Assembly: GCA_030762895.1 (NCBI GenBank)
Contig: JAUPTC010000130.1
Coordinates: forward strand, 27,418-91,417
Source of the DNA: Sophora flavescens
Lineage: Eukaryota > Streptophyta > Magnoliopsida > Fabales > Fabaceae
DNA length: 64,000 nt
Reading direction: 5' to 3'
Notes under the pieces: generated by a model
The model's database searches: none
Told to the model about the DNA's origin: nothing
Seen by the model: the letters and a program-made list of their open reading frames with translations, nothing else
Shown: one piece after another, positions 1 through 13,600 of the stretch
How the letters are laid out: each line of letters starts with the position of its first letter
How positions within the stretch are numbered: the stretch's first letter is position 1
Made by a program: the position numbers and the translations under genes

Positions 1-3000
1 AGAGCCCAAATGGACTTTTGGGTCTGAGACCTACTTGGGCCAATTTGTTCGTCTTTGGTCTAATGGAGCCCAGAATGGACTTGTTTGACCCTATTAATAG
101 AGTCCAAATGGACTTTTAGGTCATATAGGACCTAAGCTGGCAATTTGTACTTCTTTTAGTGCCTAATGGAGCCCAAATGGACATTTGATCTTAGTAGAGC
201 CCAAATGGACTTTTGGAGTCATATGGGACCTAACTGGGCCAATTGTACTTCTTTAGTCTATTGGAGCCCAAATGGACTAGTTTGATCTAATAGAGCACAA
301 TGGACTTTTAGATCATATGGGACCTAGCGGGCCAATTTGTACTTCTTTGGTCCTAATGGGCCCAAATGGACTTGTTTGTTTAATAGAGCCCAAATGGACT
401 TTAGGTCATATAGGACCTAACTGGGCCAATTTGTACTTCTTTGGTCCTAATAGACCCAAATGGACTTGTTTGATCTTGGTAGAGCCCAAAATGGACTTGT
501 TAGGTCATAAAGGACCCTAAACTGGGCCAATTGTGCCCCTAACTGTTCTAATGGAGCCCAAATAGTCTGTTTGATCCTAATAGGTACAAATGGCTTTTTA
601 GGTCATATGGGACCTAACTGGACCAATTGTACTTCTTTGGTCCTAATGGAGCCCAAATGGACTTGTTTGGGGAGTCTAGTAGAGCCCAAATGGACTTGTT
701 AGGTCATAAAGGACCCTATGGAGACCAATTTGTACTTCATTGGTCTAATGGAGTCCAAATGGGCTTGTTTGATCCTAATAGAGCCCCGAATGGAATTTTA
801 GGTCATATAGGACTAACTGGAGCCAATTGTACTTCTTTGGTCTAATGGAGCCCAAATGGACTTGTTTGATCCTAATAGAGCCAAAATGCCTTTTTAGGTC
901 ATATAGGACCTAAGCTGGGCCAATTTGTACTTCTTTGGTCCTAATGGAGCCAAATGGACTTTGTTTGATTCTATTGAGCCTAATGGACTTGTTAGGTCAT
1001 AAAGGACCTAATTGGGCAATTTGTGCTTCTTTACAGGCCTATTGGGCCCAAATGGGCTTGTTTGATCCTAATGAAACCCAAATGGAATTTTTAGGTCATA
1101 TAGGACCTAACTGGGCTTAATTTGTACTTCTTTGGTCCTAATGGAGCCCAAATGGACTTGTTTGACCCTAATAGGCCCAACTGGACATTTATGTCATAAG
1201 GGACCTAATTGTGCCAATTTGTACTTCTTTGGTCTTGTGGAGCCCAAATGGACTTGTTTGATCATAATAGATCCCAAATGGACTTGTTTGATCGATAGAG
1301 CCAAAATGCACTTTTTGGTCATATAGGACCTAAGCGTGTAATTGTACCTCTTTGGTCCTATTAGACCCAATTGGACTTGTTTGATCTAATAGATCCCAAA
1401 TGGACTTTTTGGGTCATATGGGACCTAGCCCGGGCTAATTTGTACTTCTTTGGTCCTAATGGAGCCCGAATGGACTTGTTTGACCTAATAGAGCCAAATG
1501 GCTTTTTGGGTATATATGACCTAACTTAAGGCCAATTTGTAATTCTTGGGTCTAACATGGACCCCAAATGGACTTATTTGAGCCCAATTCGGCCAAAAAT
1601 GCACTTTTTATGTCATAGAGGAACTACTTGGGCCAATTTGTACTTCTTGGGTCTAATGGAGCCCAAATGGACTTGTTTGATCCTAATAGAGCCCAAGTTT
1701 GGACATTTTAGGTCATATAGGACTAACTGGGCCAATTTGTACTTCTTTGGTCTATTGGAGCCCAAATGGACATGTTTGACCCTAAAAAGGCAAAATGGAT
1801 TTTTTAGGTCATATGAGACCTAACTGGGCCAATTTGTACTTCTTTGGTTCAATTGGAGCCCCGAATGGACTTGTTTGATCATAATAGAGCCAAATGGACA
1901 TTTTTGGGTCATATAGGACCTAACGAGAGCCAATTTGTACATCTTTGGTCCTAATAGAGCCCAAATGGACTTCATTGTTCCTAATAGGCCCAAATGGACA
2001 TTTGGGTCATATAGGACCAAACTGAACTTAATTTGTACTTCTTTGGTCCTAATAGAGCCCAAATGGACTTGTTAGGTCATGAGATTAAACAAGTCCTAAT
2101 AATTTAAATGGACTTGTTTGATCCTAATAGAGCCAAATGGTTTGTTGGAGTCATAAAGGACCTACTTGTGCCAATTTGTACTGCTGGTCTGGAGCCCCGA
2201 ATGGACTTGTTTGATCTTATAGAGCCCAAATGGCTTTTTTAGGTCATATAGGACTAACTGGGCCAATTTGTACTTCTTTGGTCCTATTGGGCCCAAATGG
2301 ACTTGTTCAGTCCTAATAGAGCCCAAATGGACTTGTTTGATCCTAATAGAGCCCAGAATGGACTTGTTAGGTCATAAAGGACCCCTAGCCAGGCCAGACT
2401 GACACTTCTTTGTTCCCATTGGAGACCAATGGACTTGTTTGATCCTAATGAGCCACTTATGGACTTGTTGGGTCATAAAGTACCTAACTTGGGCAATTGT
2501 GCTTCTTTGGTCCTAATGGAGCCCAAATGGATCGGTTTGATCCTAAGCCAGAGCCAAATGGACTTTTAGATGTAAAGGACTAAACTGGGCCAATTTGTTC
2601 GTCTTTAGTCCTATTGGAGCCCAAATGGACTTGTTTGACCCTAATAGGGTCCAAGTGAACTTTTTGGGTCATATAGGACCTAACTGGGCATTTGTACTTC
2701 TTTGGTCCTGTGGAGCCCCAGTGGACTGTTTTGATCTTAGTAGAGCGAATGGTTTTAGAGTCATATAGGACCTAACTGGGCCAATTTGTGCTTCTTTAGG
2801 TCTATTGGAGCCCAAATGGACTAGTTTGATCCTAATAGGCACAATGGACTTTAGATCATATGGGACCTAGCACAGGCCCAATTTGTACTTCTTTGGTCCT
2901 AATGGGCCAAATGGACTTGTTTGACCATAATAGAGCCCCAAATGGACTTTTTAGGTCATATGGGACCTAACTGGGCCAATTTGTACTTCTTTGGTCTAAT

Positions 3001-6000
3001 GGAGCCCAAATGGACTTGTTTGATCTTAGTAGAGCCCAAATGGACTTGTTAGGTCATAAAGGACCTAAGCTGGGCCAATTTGTACTTCTTTGTTCCTAAT
3101 GGAGCCCGAATAGTCTGTTTGATCCTAATAGAGCCCAAATGGACTTTTTAGGTCATATAGGACCTAAGCTTGGACCAATTTGTACTTCTTTGGTCTAATG
3201 GAGCCCAAATGGACTTGTTTGATCCTAGTGAGCCCAAATGGACTTGTTAGGTCATAAAGGACTAAGGGGCCAATTTGTGCTTCATTGGTCCTAATGAGTC
3301 AAATGGTTGTTTGATCCTAATAGAGCCCAAATGGAATTTTAGGTCATATAGGACCTAACTGGGCCAATTGGCCAGCTTCTTTGGTCCTAATGGGCAAATG
3401 GACTTGTTTGATCCTAATAGGGCAAAATGCCTTTTAGGTCATATAGGACCTACTTGGGCCAATTTGTACTTCTTTGGTCCTAATGGAGCCCAAATGGACT
3501 TGTTTGATTCTAGTAGAGCCCTAATGGACTTGTTGGGTCATAAAGGACCTAATTGGGCCAATTTGTGCTTCTTTGGTCCTATTGGAGCCCCGAATGGACT
3601 TGTTCCAGTCTAATAGAGCCCAGTAGATTTTTAGGTCATATAGGACTAAGCTGGGCCAATTTGTACTTCTTTGGTCATGGAGCCCAAATGGACTTGTTTG
3701 ATCCTAATAGAGGCAAAATACACTTTTAGGTGTATAGGACCTAAGCTGGGCCAATTTGTACTTCTTTGGTCCTAATGGGCCAAATGGACTTGTTTGATTC
3801 TGGTAGAGCCTAATGGACTTGTTAGGTCATAAAGGACTGGCTGGTAGACCCCATTGTTCTTGGTCCTATTGGAGCCCAAATGGACCTGTTTGATCTAATA
3901 GAGCCAAATGGACTTGTTAGGTCATAAAGGACTAACTGGGCCAATTTGTACTTCTTTGGTCCGGTGGAACGATGGACTTGTTTGACCTAATAGAAGCACA
4001 ATGGACTTTTTAGATCATATAGGACTATGAGCCCAGTGGCCTTTTTTGGTCCTAATGGAGCCCAAATGGACTTGTTTGACTAATAGATCCCGAAATGGAC
4101 TTTTGAGTCCATATAGGACCCCTCTTGGGCAAATTTGTACTTCTTTGGTCCTAATGGAGCGAATGGACTGTTGACCCCTGTCCCGAGCCCATATGGCTTT
4201 TTAGGTCATATAAGGACCTAACTGGGCCAATTTTGTACTTCTTTGGTCTAATGGAGCCCAAATGGACTTGTTTGATCTTAGTAAGAGCCCAAATGGACTT
4301 GTTGGGTCACCAAGGGACCCTAGCGGGCAATTTGTACTTCTTTGTTCCTAATGGAGCCCCAAATGGACCGTTTGATCCCCTAATAGAGCCCAAAATAGAC
4401 TTTTGGGTCATATAGGACCTAAGCTTGGACCAATTGTACTTCTTAGGTCCTAATGGAGCCCCGAATGGACTTGTTTGATCTAGTAGAGCCCCAACGGACT
4501 TGTTAGGTCATAGAGGGCCATGAGGGCCAATTGTACTTCATTGGTCCTAATGGAGTCCAAATGGACTTGTTTGATCTAATAGAGGCCCAAATGGAATTTT
4601 AGGTCATATAGGACCTAGCCAATTATCTGTACTTCTTTGGTCCTAATGGAGACCCCCAAATGGACTTGTTTGATCTAATAGAGCCAAATGCACTTTTAGG
4701 TCATATAGGACCCTAACTGGGCCAATTTGTACTTCTTGGTCTGTGGGCCCAAATGGACTTGTTTGATTCTAGTAGAGCCCTAGTGGACTTGTTGGGTCAT
4801 AAGGGACCTGCTTGGGCCAGCCAGCACTTCTTTGGTCTATTGGAGCCCAAATGGACTTGTTTGATCCTAATAGAGCCAAAATGCACTTTTTAGGTCATTT
4901 AGGACCTAACTGAGGCTATTTGTACTTCTTTGGTCCTATTGAGTCCAAATGGACTTGTTTGATCCTCATACAGCACAAATGGACTTTTTTTGGTCAAATG
5001 TGCCAAACTGCGCCTATTTGTAATTCTTTTGAACCTATTGGGAGGAGCCCAAATGGACTTGTTTGATCCTAATAGAGCCCAAATGGACTTTTAGGTCATA
5101 TAGGACCAGGCTGGGCCAATTTGGCACTTCTTTGGTCCTAATGAAACCCAAATGGACTTGTTAGGTCATACGATCAAACAAGTCCTAATAGAGAAGCAAA
5201 TTGGACTTGTTTGATCTAATAGAGCCCCAATGGACTTTGACACGATCCTAGTAAGGACCCTGACTGGACATTTTAGGTCATATAGGACCTAACTGGGCCA
5301 ATTTGTACTTCTTTGGTCCTATTGGAGCCCAAATGGACTTGTTTGATCCTAATAGAGCCCAAATGGACTTGTTAGGTCATAAAAAGGACATAGCGGAATC
5401 AATTTGTACTTTGGTCTATTAGACTGAAAATGGACTTGTTTGATCTAATAGAGCCCCAAATGGACATTGGGTCGTAAGGACCTAACTATGCCAATTGTAC
5501 TTCTTTGGTCCCTATTGGAGCCCAAATGGACTTGTTTATCCTAATAGAGCCCAAATGGACTTTTGGACCTAATTGGGCCAATTGCCCCCGAGCAACCCGG
5601 TGTAATTCTATGATTTTAATGGGCCCAAATGGACTTGTTTGAACTAATGAAGCCCCAAATGGACTTTTTAGATTATAGGACCTAACTGGGCCAATTTGTG
5701 CTTCTTTTAGTCCCGTGGGTGGGAAGTGGACTTGTTTGAGCCAATTTGAACCAAAATGCACTTTTTAGGTCATAAAAGGACCTAGCTGGGCCAATTTGTA
5801 CTTCTTTGGTCCTATTGGAGCCCAAATGGACTTGTTTGATCCTAATAGAGGCAACTGGACATTTAGGTCATATAGGACCTAATTACATACCAATTGTACT
5901 TTTGGTCTATTGGAGCCCAAATGGACTTGTTTGATCCTAATAAGAACCCAAATGGACTTTTTGGTCTTATAAGACCTAAGCTGGGCCAATTTGTACTTCT

Positions 6001-9000
6001 TTGGTCCTATTGAAGCCCAAATGGACTTGTTTGATCTAATAGGCTCAAGTAGGATTTTTAGGTCATATAGGGACCTAACTAGGCCAATTTGTACTCCTTT
6101 GGTCTATTAGCCCGAATGGACTTGTTTGATCCTAATAGAGCCCAAATGGACACATTAGGCCAAGAGCCCTAACTGTGCCAATTTGTACTTCTTTGGTCTA
6201 TTGGGTCAAATGGACTTGTTTGATCCTAATAGAGCCCAAATGGACTTTTGGACCTAATTGGGCTAATTGCCCGACGGCCCAATTGTAATTCTTTGGCCCG
6301 GCCCCAATGGAGCCCGAATGGACTTGTTTGAACCTAATAGAGCCCCGAATGGACTTTTTATGTCATATAGGACCTAACTACGTCCAATTTGTACTTCTTT
6401 GGTCTATTGGGCCCAAATGGACTTGTTTGATTCTAATAGCGTCTAATGGAGTTTTAGGTCATAAAGGACCTAGCCAGGCCAATTTGTATAACTTTGGTCC
6501 CTATTGGGCCGAATGGACATGTTTGATCATAATAGAGCACAAATGGACTTGTTAGGTCATAAAGGACCTAACTGTGTGCCAATTTATGCTTCTTTGAGGT
6601 CTATTGGAGCCCAAATGGACTTGTTTGATCCTAATAGAGCCCAAATGGACTTTTTAGGTCTTATGGACCCTAACTGGGCCAATTTATACTTCTTTGGTCC
6701 TATTGGAGCCCCGAAATGGACTGGTTTTGATCCTAATAGGTCTAATGGACTTTTTGAGTCATGGGACCTGCTGGGGCCAATTTGTACTTCTTTGGTCCAA
6801 ATGGGTCCAAAATGGACTTTGTTTGATCCTAATAGAATAAATGGACATTTTTAGGTCATATAGGACCTTCTTGGGCCAATTTGTGCTTCGTTGGTCCTAT
6901 TGGAGAAATGGACTTGTTTGACCTAATGGGAGGCAAAATGCACTTTTGGGTCATATAGGACCTAGCCGGGCCAATTTGTACTTTTTTGGTCTATTGGAGG
7001 CCAAATGGACTTGTTTGATCTAATAGAGCCCCAGTGGACATTTGATCCTAATAGAGCCCAAATGGACTTGTTGGGTCAGAAAGGACCTAACTGGGACTAT
7101 TTGTACTTCTTTGGTCCTATTGGAGTCCAAATGGACTGTTTGATCCTAATAGAGCCCAAATGGACTTTTTGGGTCATATGAGACCTAGCTGAGCCAATTT
7201 GTACTTCTTTGGTCCTAATGGAGCCCCGAATGGACTTGTTTGACCCTAATAGAGCCCAACTGGACATTTTATGTCGTAAAGGACCTAGTTGTGCCAATTT
7301 ATACTTCTTTGGTCTTATTGGAGCCCAAATGGACATTTGTTCCTAATAGAGCCCAAATGGACATTTTTGATCCCAATAGAGCCAAAATGCACTTTTTGGG
7401 TCATATTGGACCTAAGCGTGCCAATTTGTACCTCTTTGGTCTATTGGAGCCCAATTGGACTTGTTTGATCCTAATAGGCCCAAATGGACTGTTGGGTCAT
7501 AGGGCTCACTGTGCTAATTTGCACTTCTTTGTCCTAATGGAGCCCAAATGGACTTATTTTGACCTAATAGAGCCCAAATGGACTTTTTAGGTCATATATG
7601 ACCTAATTGGGCCAATTGTACTGCTGGTCAACTAAATAGACCCCAAATGGACTTGTTTGAGCCCAATAGAGCCCAAATGGACTTTTGGGTCATAAAGGAT
7701 AACAGGCCAATTTGCACTCCTTGGGTCCCATTGGAGACCAAATGGTTGTTGATCTATTAGGCCATCTGGACACATTAGGTCATAAGTACATAACTGGCCA
7801 ATTTGTACTACTTTGGTCTATTGGAGCCCAAATGGACCTGTTTGATCCATAAGAGCAAAATGGACTTTTAGGTCATAAGGGACTAAGCCGGGGTTTGTAC
7901 TACTTTGGTCTAGCCCAAATGGACTTATTTGATCCTAATAGAGCCATAATGAGTTTAAGATCATATAGGACCTAGGGATAATTTGTGCTCTTTGGTCCTA
8001 ATGGAGCTAAATGGTTTTGACCCAATACAAGCCAAATGGACTTTTAGGTCATATGGGATTGTGCCAATTGTACCCCTCTGGTCCTATTGGAACCAAATGG
8101 ACTGTATTGATCCTAATGACACAAATGGACTTGTTTGATCCATGAAACCAAAATGCAGTTTTGGGTATAAGGACTAATTGGGCCAATTATTTCCTTTGTC
8201 TATTGGAGGGAAATGGACACATTTGGTCCCTAATAGAGGAAAATGGAGTTTTTAGGTCACATAGGTACCAAACTAGGCCAGCTGTCTCTGATCCTATTAG
8301 CCCACGTGGCTTGTTTGATCCTAGTGGTCAAATGGAATTTTGGGTCATATAGGACCTAACTGGGTAATGGTACTCTTTGGTCCAAATGGAGTCCAAATGG
8401 ATTTATTTGATCTAATAGAGCCAAATGGAATTTTTAGATCATATGGGACTAATGCCCATTTGTGCTCTTTGGTCTATTGGAGCCCAAATGGACTTTTGAT
8501 CCTATATGACTAACAAAATTGTACTTTGGTCCTATTGGAGCCCAAATGGACTGTTTGATACTAGTAAGGCCTAATGGACTTGTTGGTCATAAAGGACTAA
8601 CTAAGGAATTTGTACTCTTTGGTCTATTGGACACAAATGGACTTGTTTGAGACTAATAGAGCCCAAATGGACTTGTTGGGTCATAAGGGGACAGCGGGCC
8701 CTTTATACTACTTTGGTCCCTATTGGGACAAAATGGACTTGTTTGATCGAAAGAGAGCCAAAATGGTTTTTTCGGTCAAAATATATGACGGGCCAATTTG
8801 TACTTCTTTGGAGGGATTGGAGACCAAATGGCTTATTTGGACCTAATGGGCCCGAATGGACTTTTGGTTCTGTGGGACTAAGCTAGGGCAATTTGTACTT
8901 CTTTGGTCCTAATAGAGCCCAAATGGCTTGTTTGAGGCAGTGGGGCAAAGACTTAAGTCCTATAGGAACTAACTTGGGCCAATGTGTACTTGTTTGGTCC

Positions 9001-10612
9001 AATTGGAGCCCAAATGGACTTTTTTGATCCTAGAGCCAATATGGACTTTGATCATAGGGGACCTCTGTGCCTGTACTTCTTTGGTCTATTGGAGCCCAAA
9101 TGGACTGTTTGATCCTAAAGAGCCCAAATGGACATTAGGTCACCGGACCTAATTGGTTCAATTTGTACCCAATGGTCCGAGCCCAAATGGACTGTTTGGT
9201 CCTAATAGGCCCAGATGGACTTGTTAGGTCAAAAAGGACCTAGCTGGGCCAATTGGTACATTTGGTCTATTGGACCCAAATGGACTTGTTTGATCTAATA
9301 GAGCCGAAATGGACTTTTAGGTCATAGGAACTAGAGTAAATTTGTGCGAATGGATGGAACCAAAAAGAGTTGTTTGATCCAGTGGCCAATGGACTTTTAG
9401 GTCATATAGGACTAATTGGGCCAATTTGTACCCTTGGCCCTATTGGAGCCAAATGGACTTGTTTGACCCAATAGAGCCAAATGGATTTTTAGGTCATATA
9501 GGACCTGTGGGCCAATTTGTACTTCTTTGGTCTATTGGAGAAATGGACTTGTTTGATCCTAGTAGAGCCCGAATGGACTTTTGGGTCATATAGGACCTAA
9601 TTGGGCCAATTTGTACATCTTTGGTCCCATTAGACACAAATGGACTTGTTTGATTCTAATAGACAAATGGATTTTGGGTCATATAGGACCTAACTAGGGC
9701 AATTTGTACTTCTTTGGTCCTAATAGAGCCCAAATGGAGTTGTTTGATCTAATAGAGCAAAATAGACTTTTTAGGTCATAAAGGACTAACTGGGCCAATT
9801 TGTACTCTTTGATTGAAGCCCAAATGGCTTGTTTGATCTATAGAGCCAAATGGACTTTTAGGTCATATAGGACCGGGCATTTGTACTTTTGGTTGGAGCA
9901 CAAATGGACTATTTGATCCTAATAGGCCCAAATGGACTATTAGGTCATATAGGACCTAACTGGGCCAATTTGTATTCTTTGGTCCCATTGGAGCCCAGAT
10001 GGACTTGTTTGATCTAATAGAGCGATGGACTTTTTAGATCATATAGGACTTGGGCCAATTTGTACTTCTTTGGTCCAAATGGAGCCCAGATGGGCCTGTT
10101 TGACCTAATAGAGCCCAAATGGACTTTTTGGGTCATATAGGACCTAATTGGGCCATTTGTTCTGCTTTGGTCCTAATGGAGCCCAAATGGACTTGTTTGA
10201 CCCTAATCGAGCCCGAATGGACTTTTTAGGTCATATAGGACCTAACTGGGTCAATTGGTACTTCTTTGGTCTATGGAGCCCAAATGGACTTGTTTGATCC
10301 TAGTAGAGCGAAATGGACTTGTTGGGGGTCATAAGGTCCCTAAGGGGCCATTGACTTCTTTTTCCTCCAAGCCAAAATGGACTTGTTTGATCCTAATAGA
10401 GCCCAAATGGACTTTTAGGTCATATAGGACCTAACTGGACGATTTGTGCGCTTCGGCCAAATGGAGCCCAAATGGACTCGTTTGATCCTTAGAGCCCAAA
10501 TGGACTTTGAGGTCATAAAGGACTACCGGGCCAATTTGTCCTACATTGGTCCTAATAGAGCCCAAATGGACTTGTTTGGTCAAGAGCCCGTGGATTTTAG
10601 GTCACATAGGAC
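1..10612. repeat. Eroded 99-bp satellite array (left part)
   Basis: The whole stretch is made of diverged copies of the satellite seen cleanly further right. Recognisable words recur about every 90-100 bases: GAGCCCAAATGGACTTG, GATCCTAATAGAGCCC, GGTCATATAGGACCTAA and CCAATTTGTACTTCTTTGG. Small deletions and insertions are very frequent, and the worst part is about 7,700-9,900. Some changes recur in identical form, for example CCCGAATGG for CCCAAATGG and CTAAGCTGGG for CTAACTGGG. Open frames are therefore short (no more than about 116 codons) and I see no gene. Degenerate copies of the C-box variant are visible near 5,571-5,615 and 6,247-6,290. Decay at an array edge and poor consensus quality would both give this picture. 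Confidence 0.93.
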
Positions 10613-13600
10613 CTAACTAGGCCAATTGTACTTCTTTGGTCCTAATGGAGCCCAAATGGACTTGTTTGATCCTAATAGAGCCAAAATGGACTTTTTGGTC
10701 ATATAGGACCTAACTGGCCAATTTGTACTTCTTTGGTCCATTGGGCCCAAATGGACTTGTTTGATCCTAATAGAGCCAAAATGGACTTTTAGGTCATAAG
10801 GACCTAACCGGGCCAATTTGTACTTCTTTGGTCCTATTGGAGCCCAAATGGACTTGTTTGATCCTATTAGAGCCAAATGGACTTTTAGGTCATATAGGAC
10901 CTAACTGGGCCAATTTGTATTCTTTGGTCCATTGGACCAAATGGACTTGTTTGATCCTCATAGAGCCCAAATGGACTTTTTGGTCATATAGGACCTAACT
11001 GGGCCAATTTGTAATACTTTGGTCCTATTGGAGCCCAAATGGACTTGTTTGATCCTAATAGAGCCCAAATGGACTTTTTAGGTCATATAGGACCTAAATG
11101 GGCCACGTTGTACTTCTTTGGTCCTCATGGAGCCAACATGGACTTGTTTGATCCTAATAGGATCAAACAGTCATATAGACCTAAATGGACTTGTTTGGTC
11201 TAATAGAGCCCAAATGGACTTGTTTGATCCTAATAGAGCCCAAATGGACTTTTTAGGTCATTTAGGACCTAACTGGGCCAATTTGTACTTCTTTGGTCCT
11301 ATTGGAGCCCAAATGGACTTGTTTGATCCTAATAGAGCCCAAATGGACTTGTTAGGTCATAAAGGACCTAACTGGGCCAATTTGTACTTCTTTGGTCCTA
11401 TTGGAGCCCAAATGGACTTGTTTGATCCTAATAGAGCCCGAATGGACTTTTAGGTCATATAGGACCTAACTGGGCCAATTTGTACTTCTTTGGTCCTATT
11501 GGAGCCCAAATGGACTTGTTTGATCCTAATATAGCCAAAATGGACTTTGGGTCTAATAGGGCCATGCAATGGACTTCTTTGGTCCTAATGGAGCCCAAAT
11601 GGACGTGTTTGATCCTAATAGAGCCCAAATGGACTTTTTAGGTCATATAGGACCTAACTCGGTCAATTTGTACTTCTTTGGTCCTATTGGAGCCCAAATG
11701 GACTTGTTTGATCCTAATAGATCCCAAATGGACTTTTTAGGTCGTATATGACCTAATGGGCCAATTTGTACTTCTTTGGTCCTATTGGAGCCCAAATGGA
11801 CTTGCTTGATCCTAATAGAGCCCAAATGGACTTTTTAGGTCATAAAGGACCTAACTGTGCCAATTTGTACTTCTTTGGTCCTATTGGAGCCCAAATGGAC
11901 TTGTTTGATCCTAATAGAGCCCAAATGGACTTTTTAGGTCACATAGGACCTAACTGGGCCAATTTGTACTTCTTTGGTCCTATTGGAGCCCAAATGGACT
12001 TGTTTGATCCTAATAGAGCCCAAATGGACTTTTAGGTCATATAGGACCTAACTGGGCCAATTTGTACTTCTTTGGTCCTATTGGAGCCCAAATGGACTTG
12101 TTTGACCCTAATAGATCCCAAATGGACTTTTTAGGTCAATAGGACCTAACTGGCCAATTTGTATTTCTTTGGTCCTATTGGAGCCCAAATGGACTTGTTT
12201 GAGCCCAATAGAGCCCAAATGGACTTTTTGGTCATATAGGACCTATTTGGGCCAATTTGTACTACTTTGATCCTATTGGAGCCCAAATGGACTTGTTTGA
12301 TCCTAATAGAGCCCAAATGGACTTTTTAGGTCATATAGGACCTAACTGGGCCAATTTGTACTTCTTTGGTTCTATTGGACCCCAAATGGACTTGTTTGAA
12401 CCTAATGAGCCCAAATGGACTTTTTAGGTCATATAGGACCTAACTGGGCCAATTTGTACTTCTTTGGTCCTATTGGAGCCCAAATGGACTTGTTTGATCC
12501 TAATAGAGCCCAAATGGACTTTTTAGGTCATACAGGACCTAACTGGGCCAATTTGTACTTCTTTGGTCCTATTGGAGCCCAAATGGACTTGTTTGATCCC
12601 AATAGAGCCCAAATGGACTTTTTAGGTCATATAGGACCTATCTGGGCCAATTTGTACTTCTTTGGTCCTATTGGAGCCCAAATGGACTTGTTTGATCCTA
12701 ATATAGCCCAAGGACTTTTAGACCTAAATGCACTTTTTAGGTCCTATAGGACCTAACTGGCCAATTTGTACTCCTTTGGTCCTATTGTAGCCCAAATTGA
12801 CTTTTTTTATCATTATAGAGCCCAAATGGACTTGTTAGGTCATATAGGACCTAACTGAGCCAATTTGTACTTCTTTGGTCCTATTGGAGCCCAAATAGAC
12901 TTGTTTGATCCTAATAGAGCGACTTTTTAGGTCATATAGGACCTAACTGGGCCAATTTGTACTTCTTTGTTCCTATTGGAGCCCAAATGGACTTGTTTGA
13001 TCCTAATAGAGCCCAAATGGACTTTTAGGTCATATTGGACCTAACTGGGCAAAGTTGTACTTCTTTGGTCCTATTGGAGCCCAAATGGACTTGTTTGATC
13101 CTAATAGAGCCCAAATGGACTTTTTAGGTCATATAGGACCTAACTAGGCCAATTTGTACTTCTTTGGTCCTATTGGAGCCCAAATGGACTTGTTTGATCC
13201 CAATAGAGCCCAAATGGACTTTTAGGTCATATAGGACCTAACTGGGCCAATTTGTACTTCTTTGGTCCTATTGGAGCCCAAATGAACTTGTTTGATCCTA
13301 ATACAGCCAACATGGACTTTTTAGGTCATATAGGACCTAACTGGGCAAATTTGTACTTCTTTGGTCCTATTGGAGCCCAAATGGACTTGTTTGATCCTAA
13401 TAGCCAAATGGATTTTAGGTTATAGGCACTAGCAATTTATACCTTTGGTCCTATTGGGTAGAATGGACTTGTTTGATCCTAATAGGCCAAATGGACTTTT
13501 AGGTCTATAGGACCTACTGAGCCAATTTGTACTTCTTTAGTCCTAATGGGCCGATGGACTTGTTTGATCCTAATAGAGCCCAAAATGGACTTTTTAGGTC

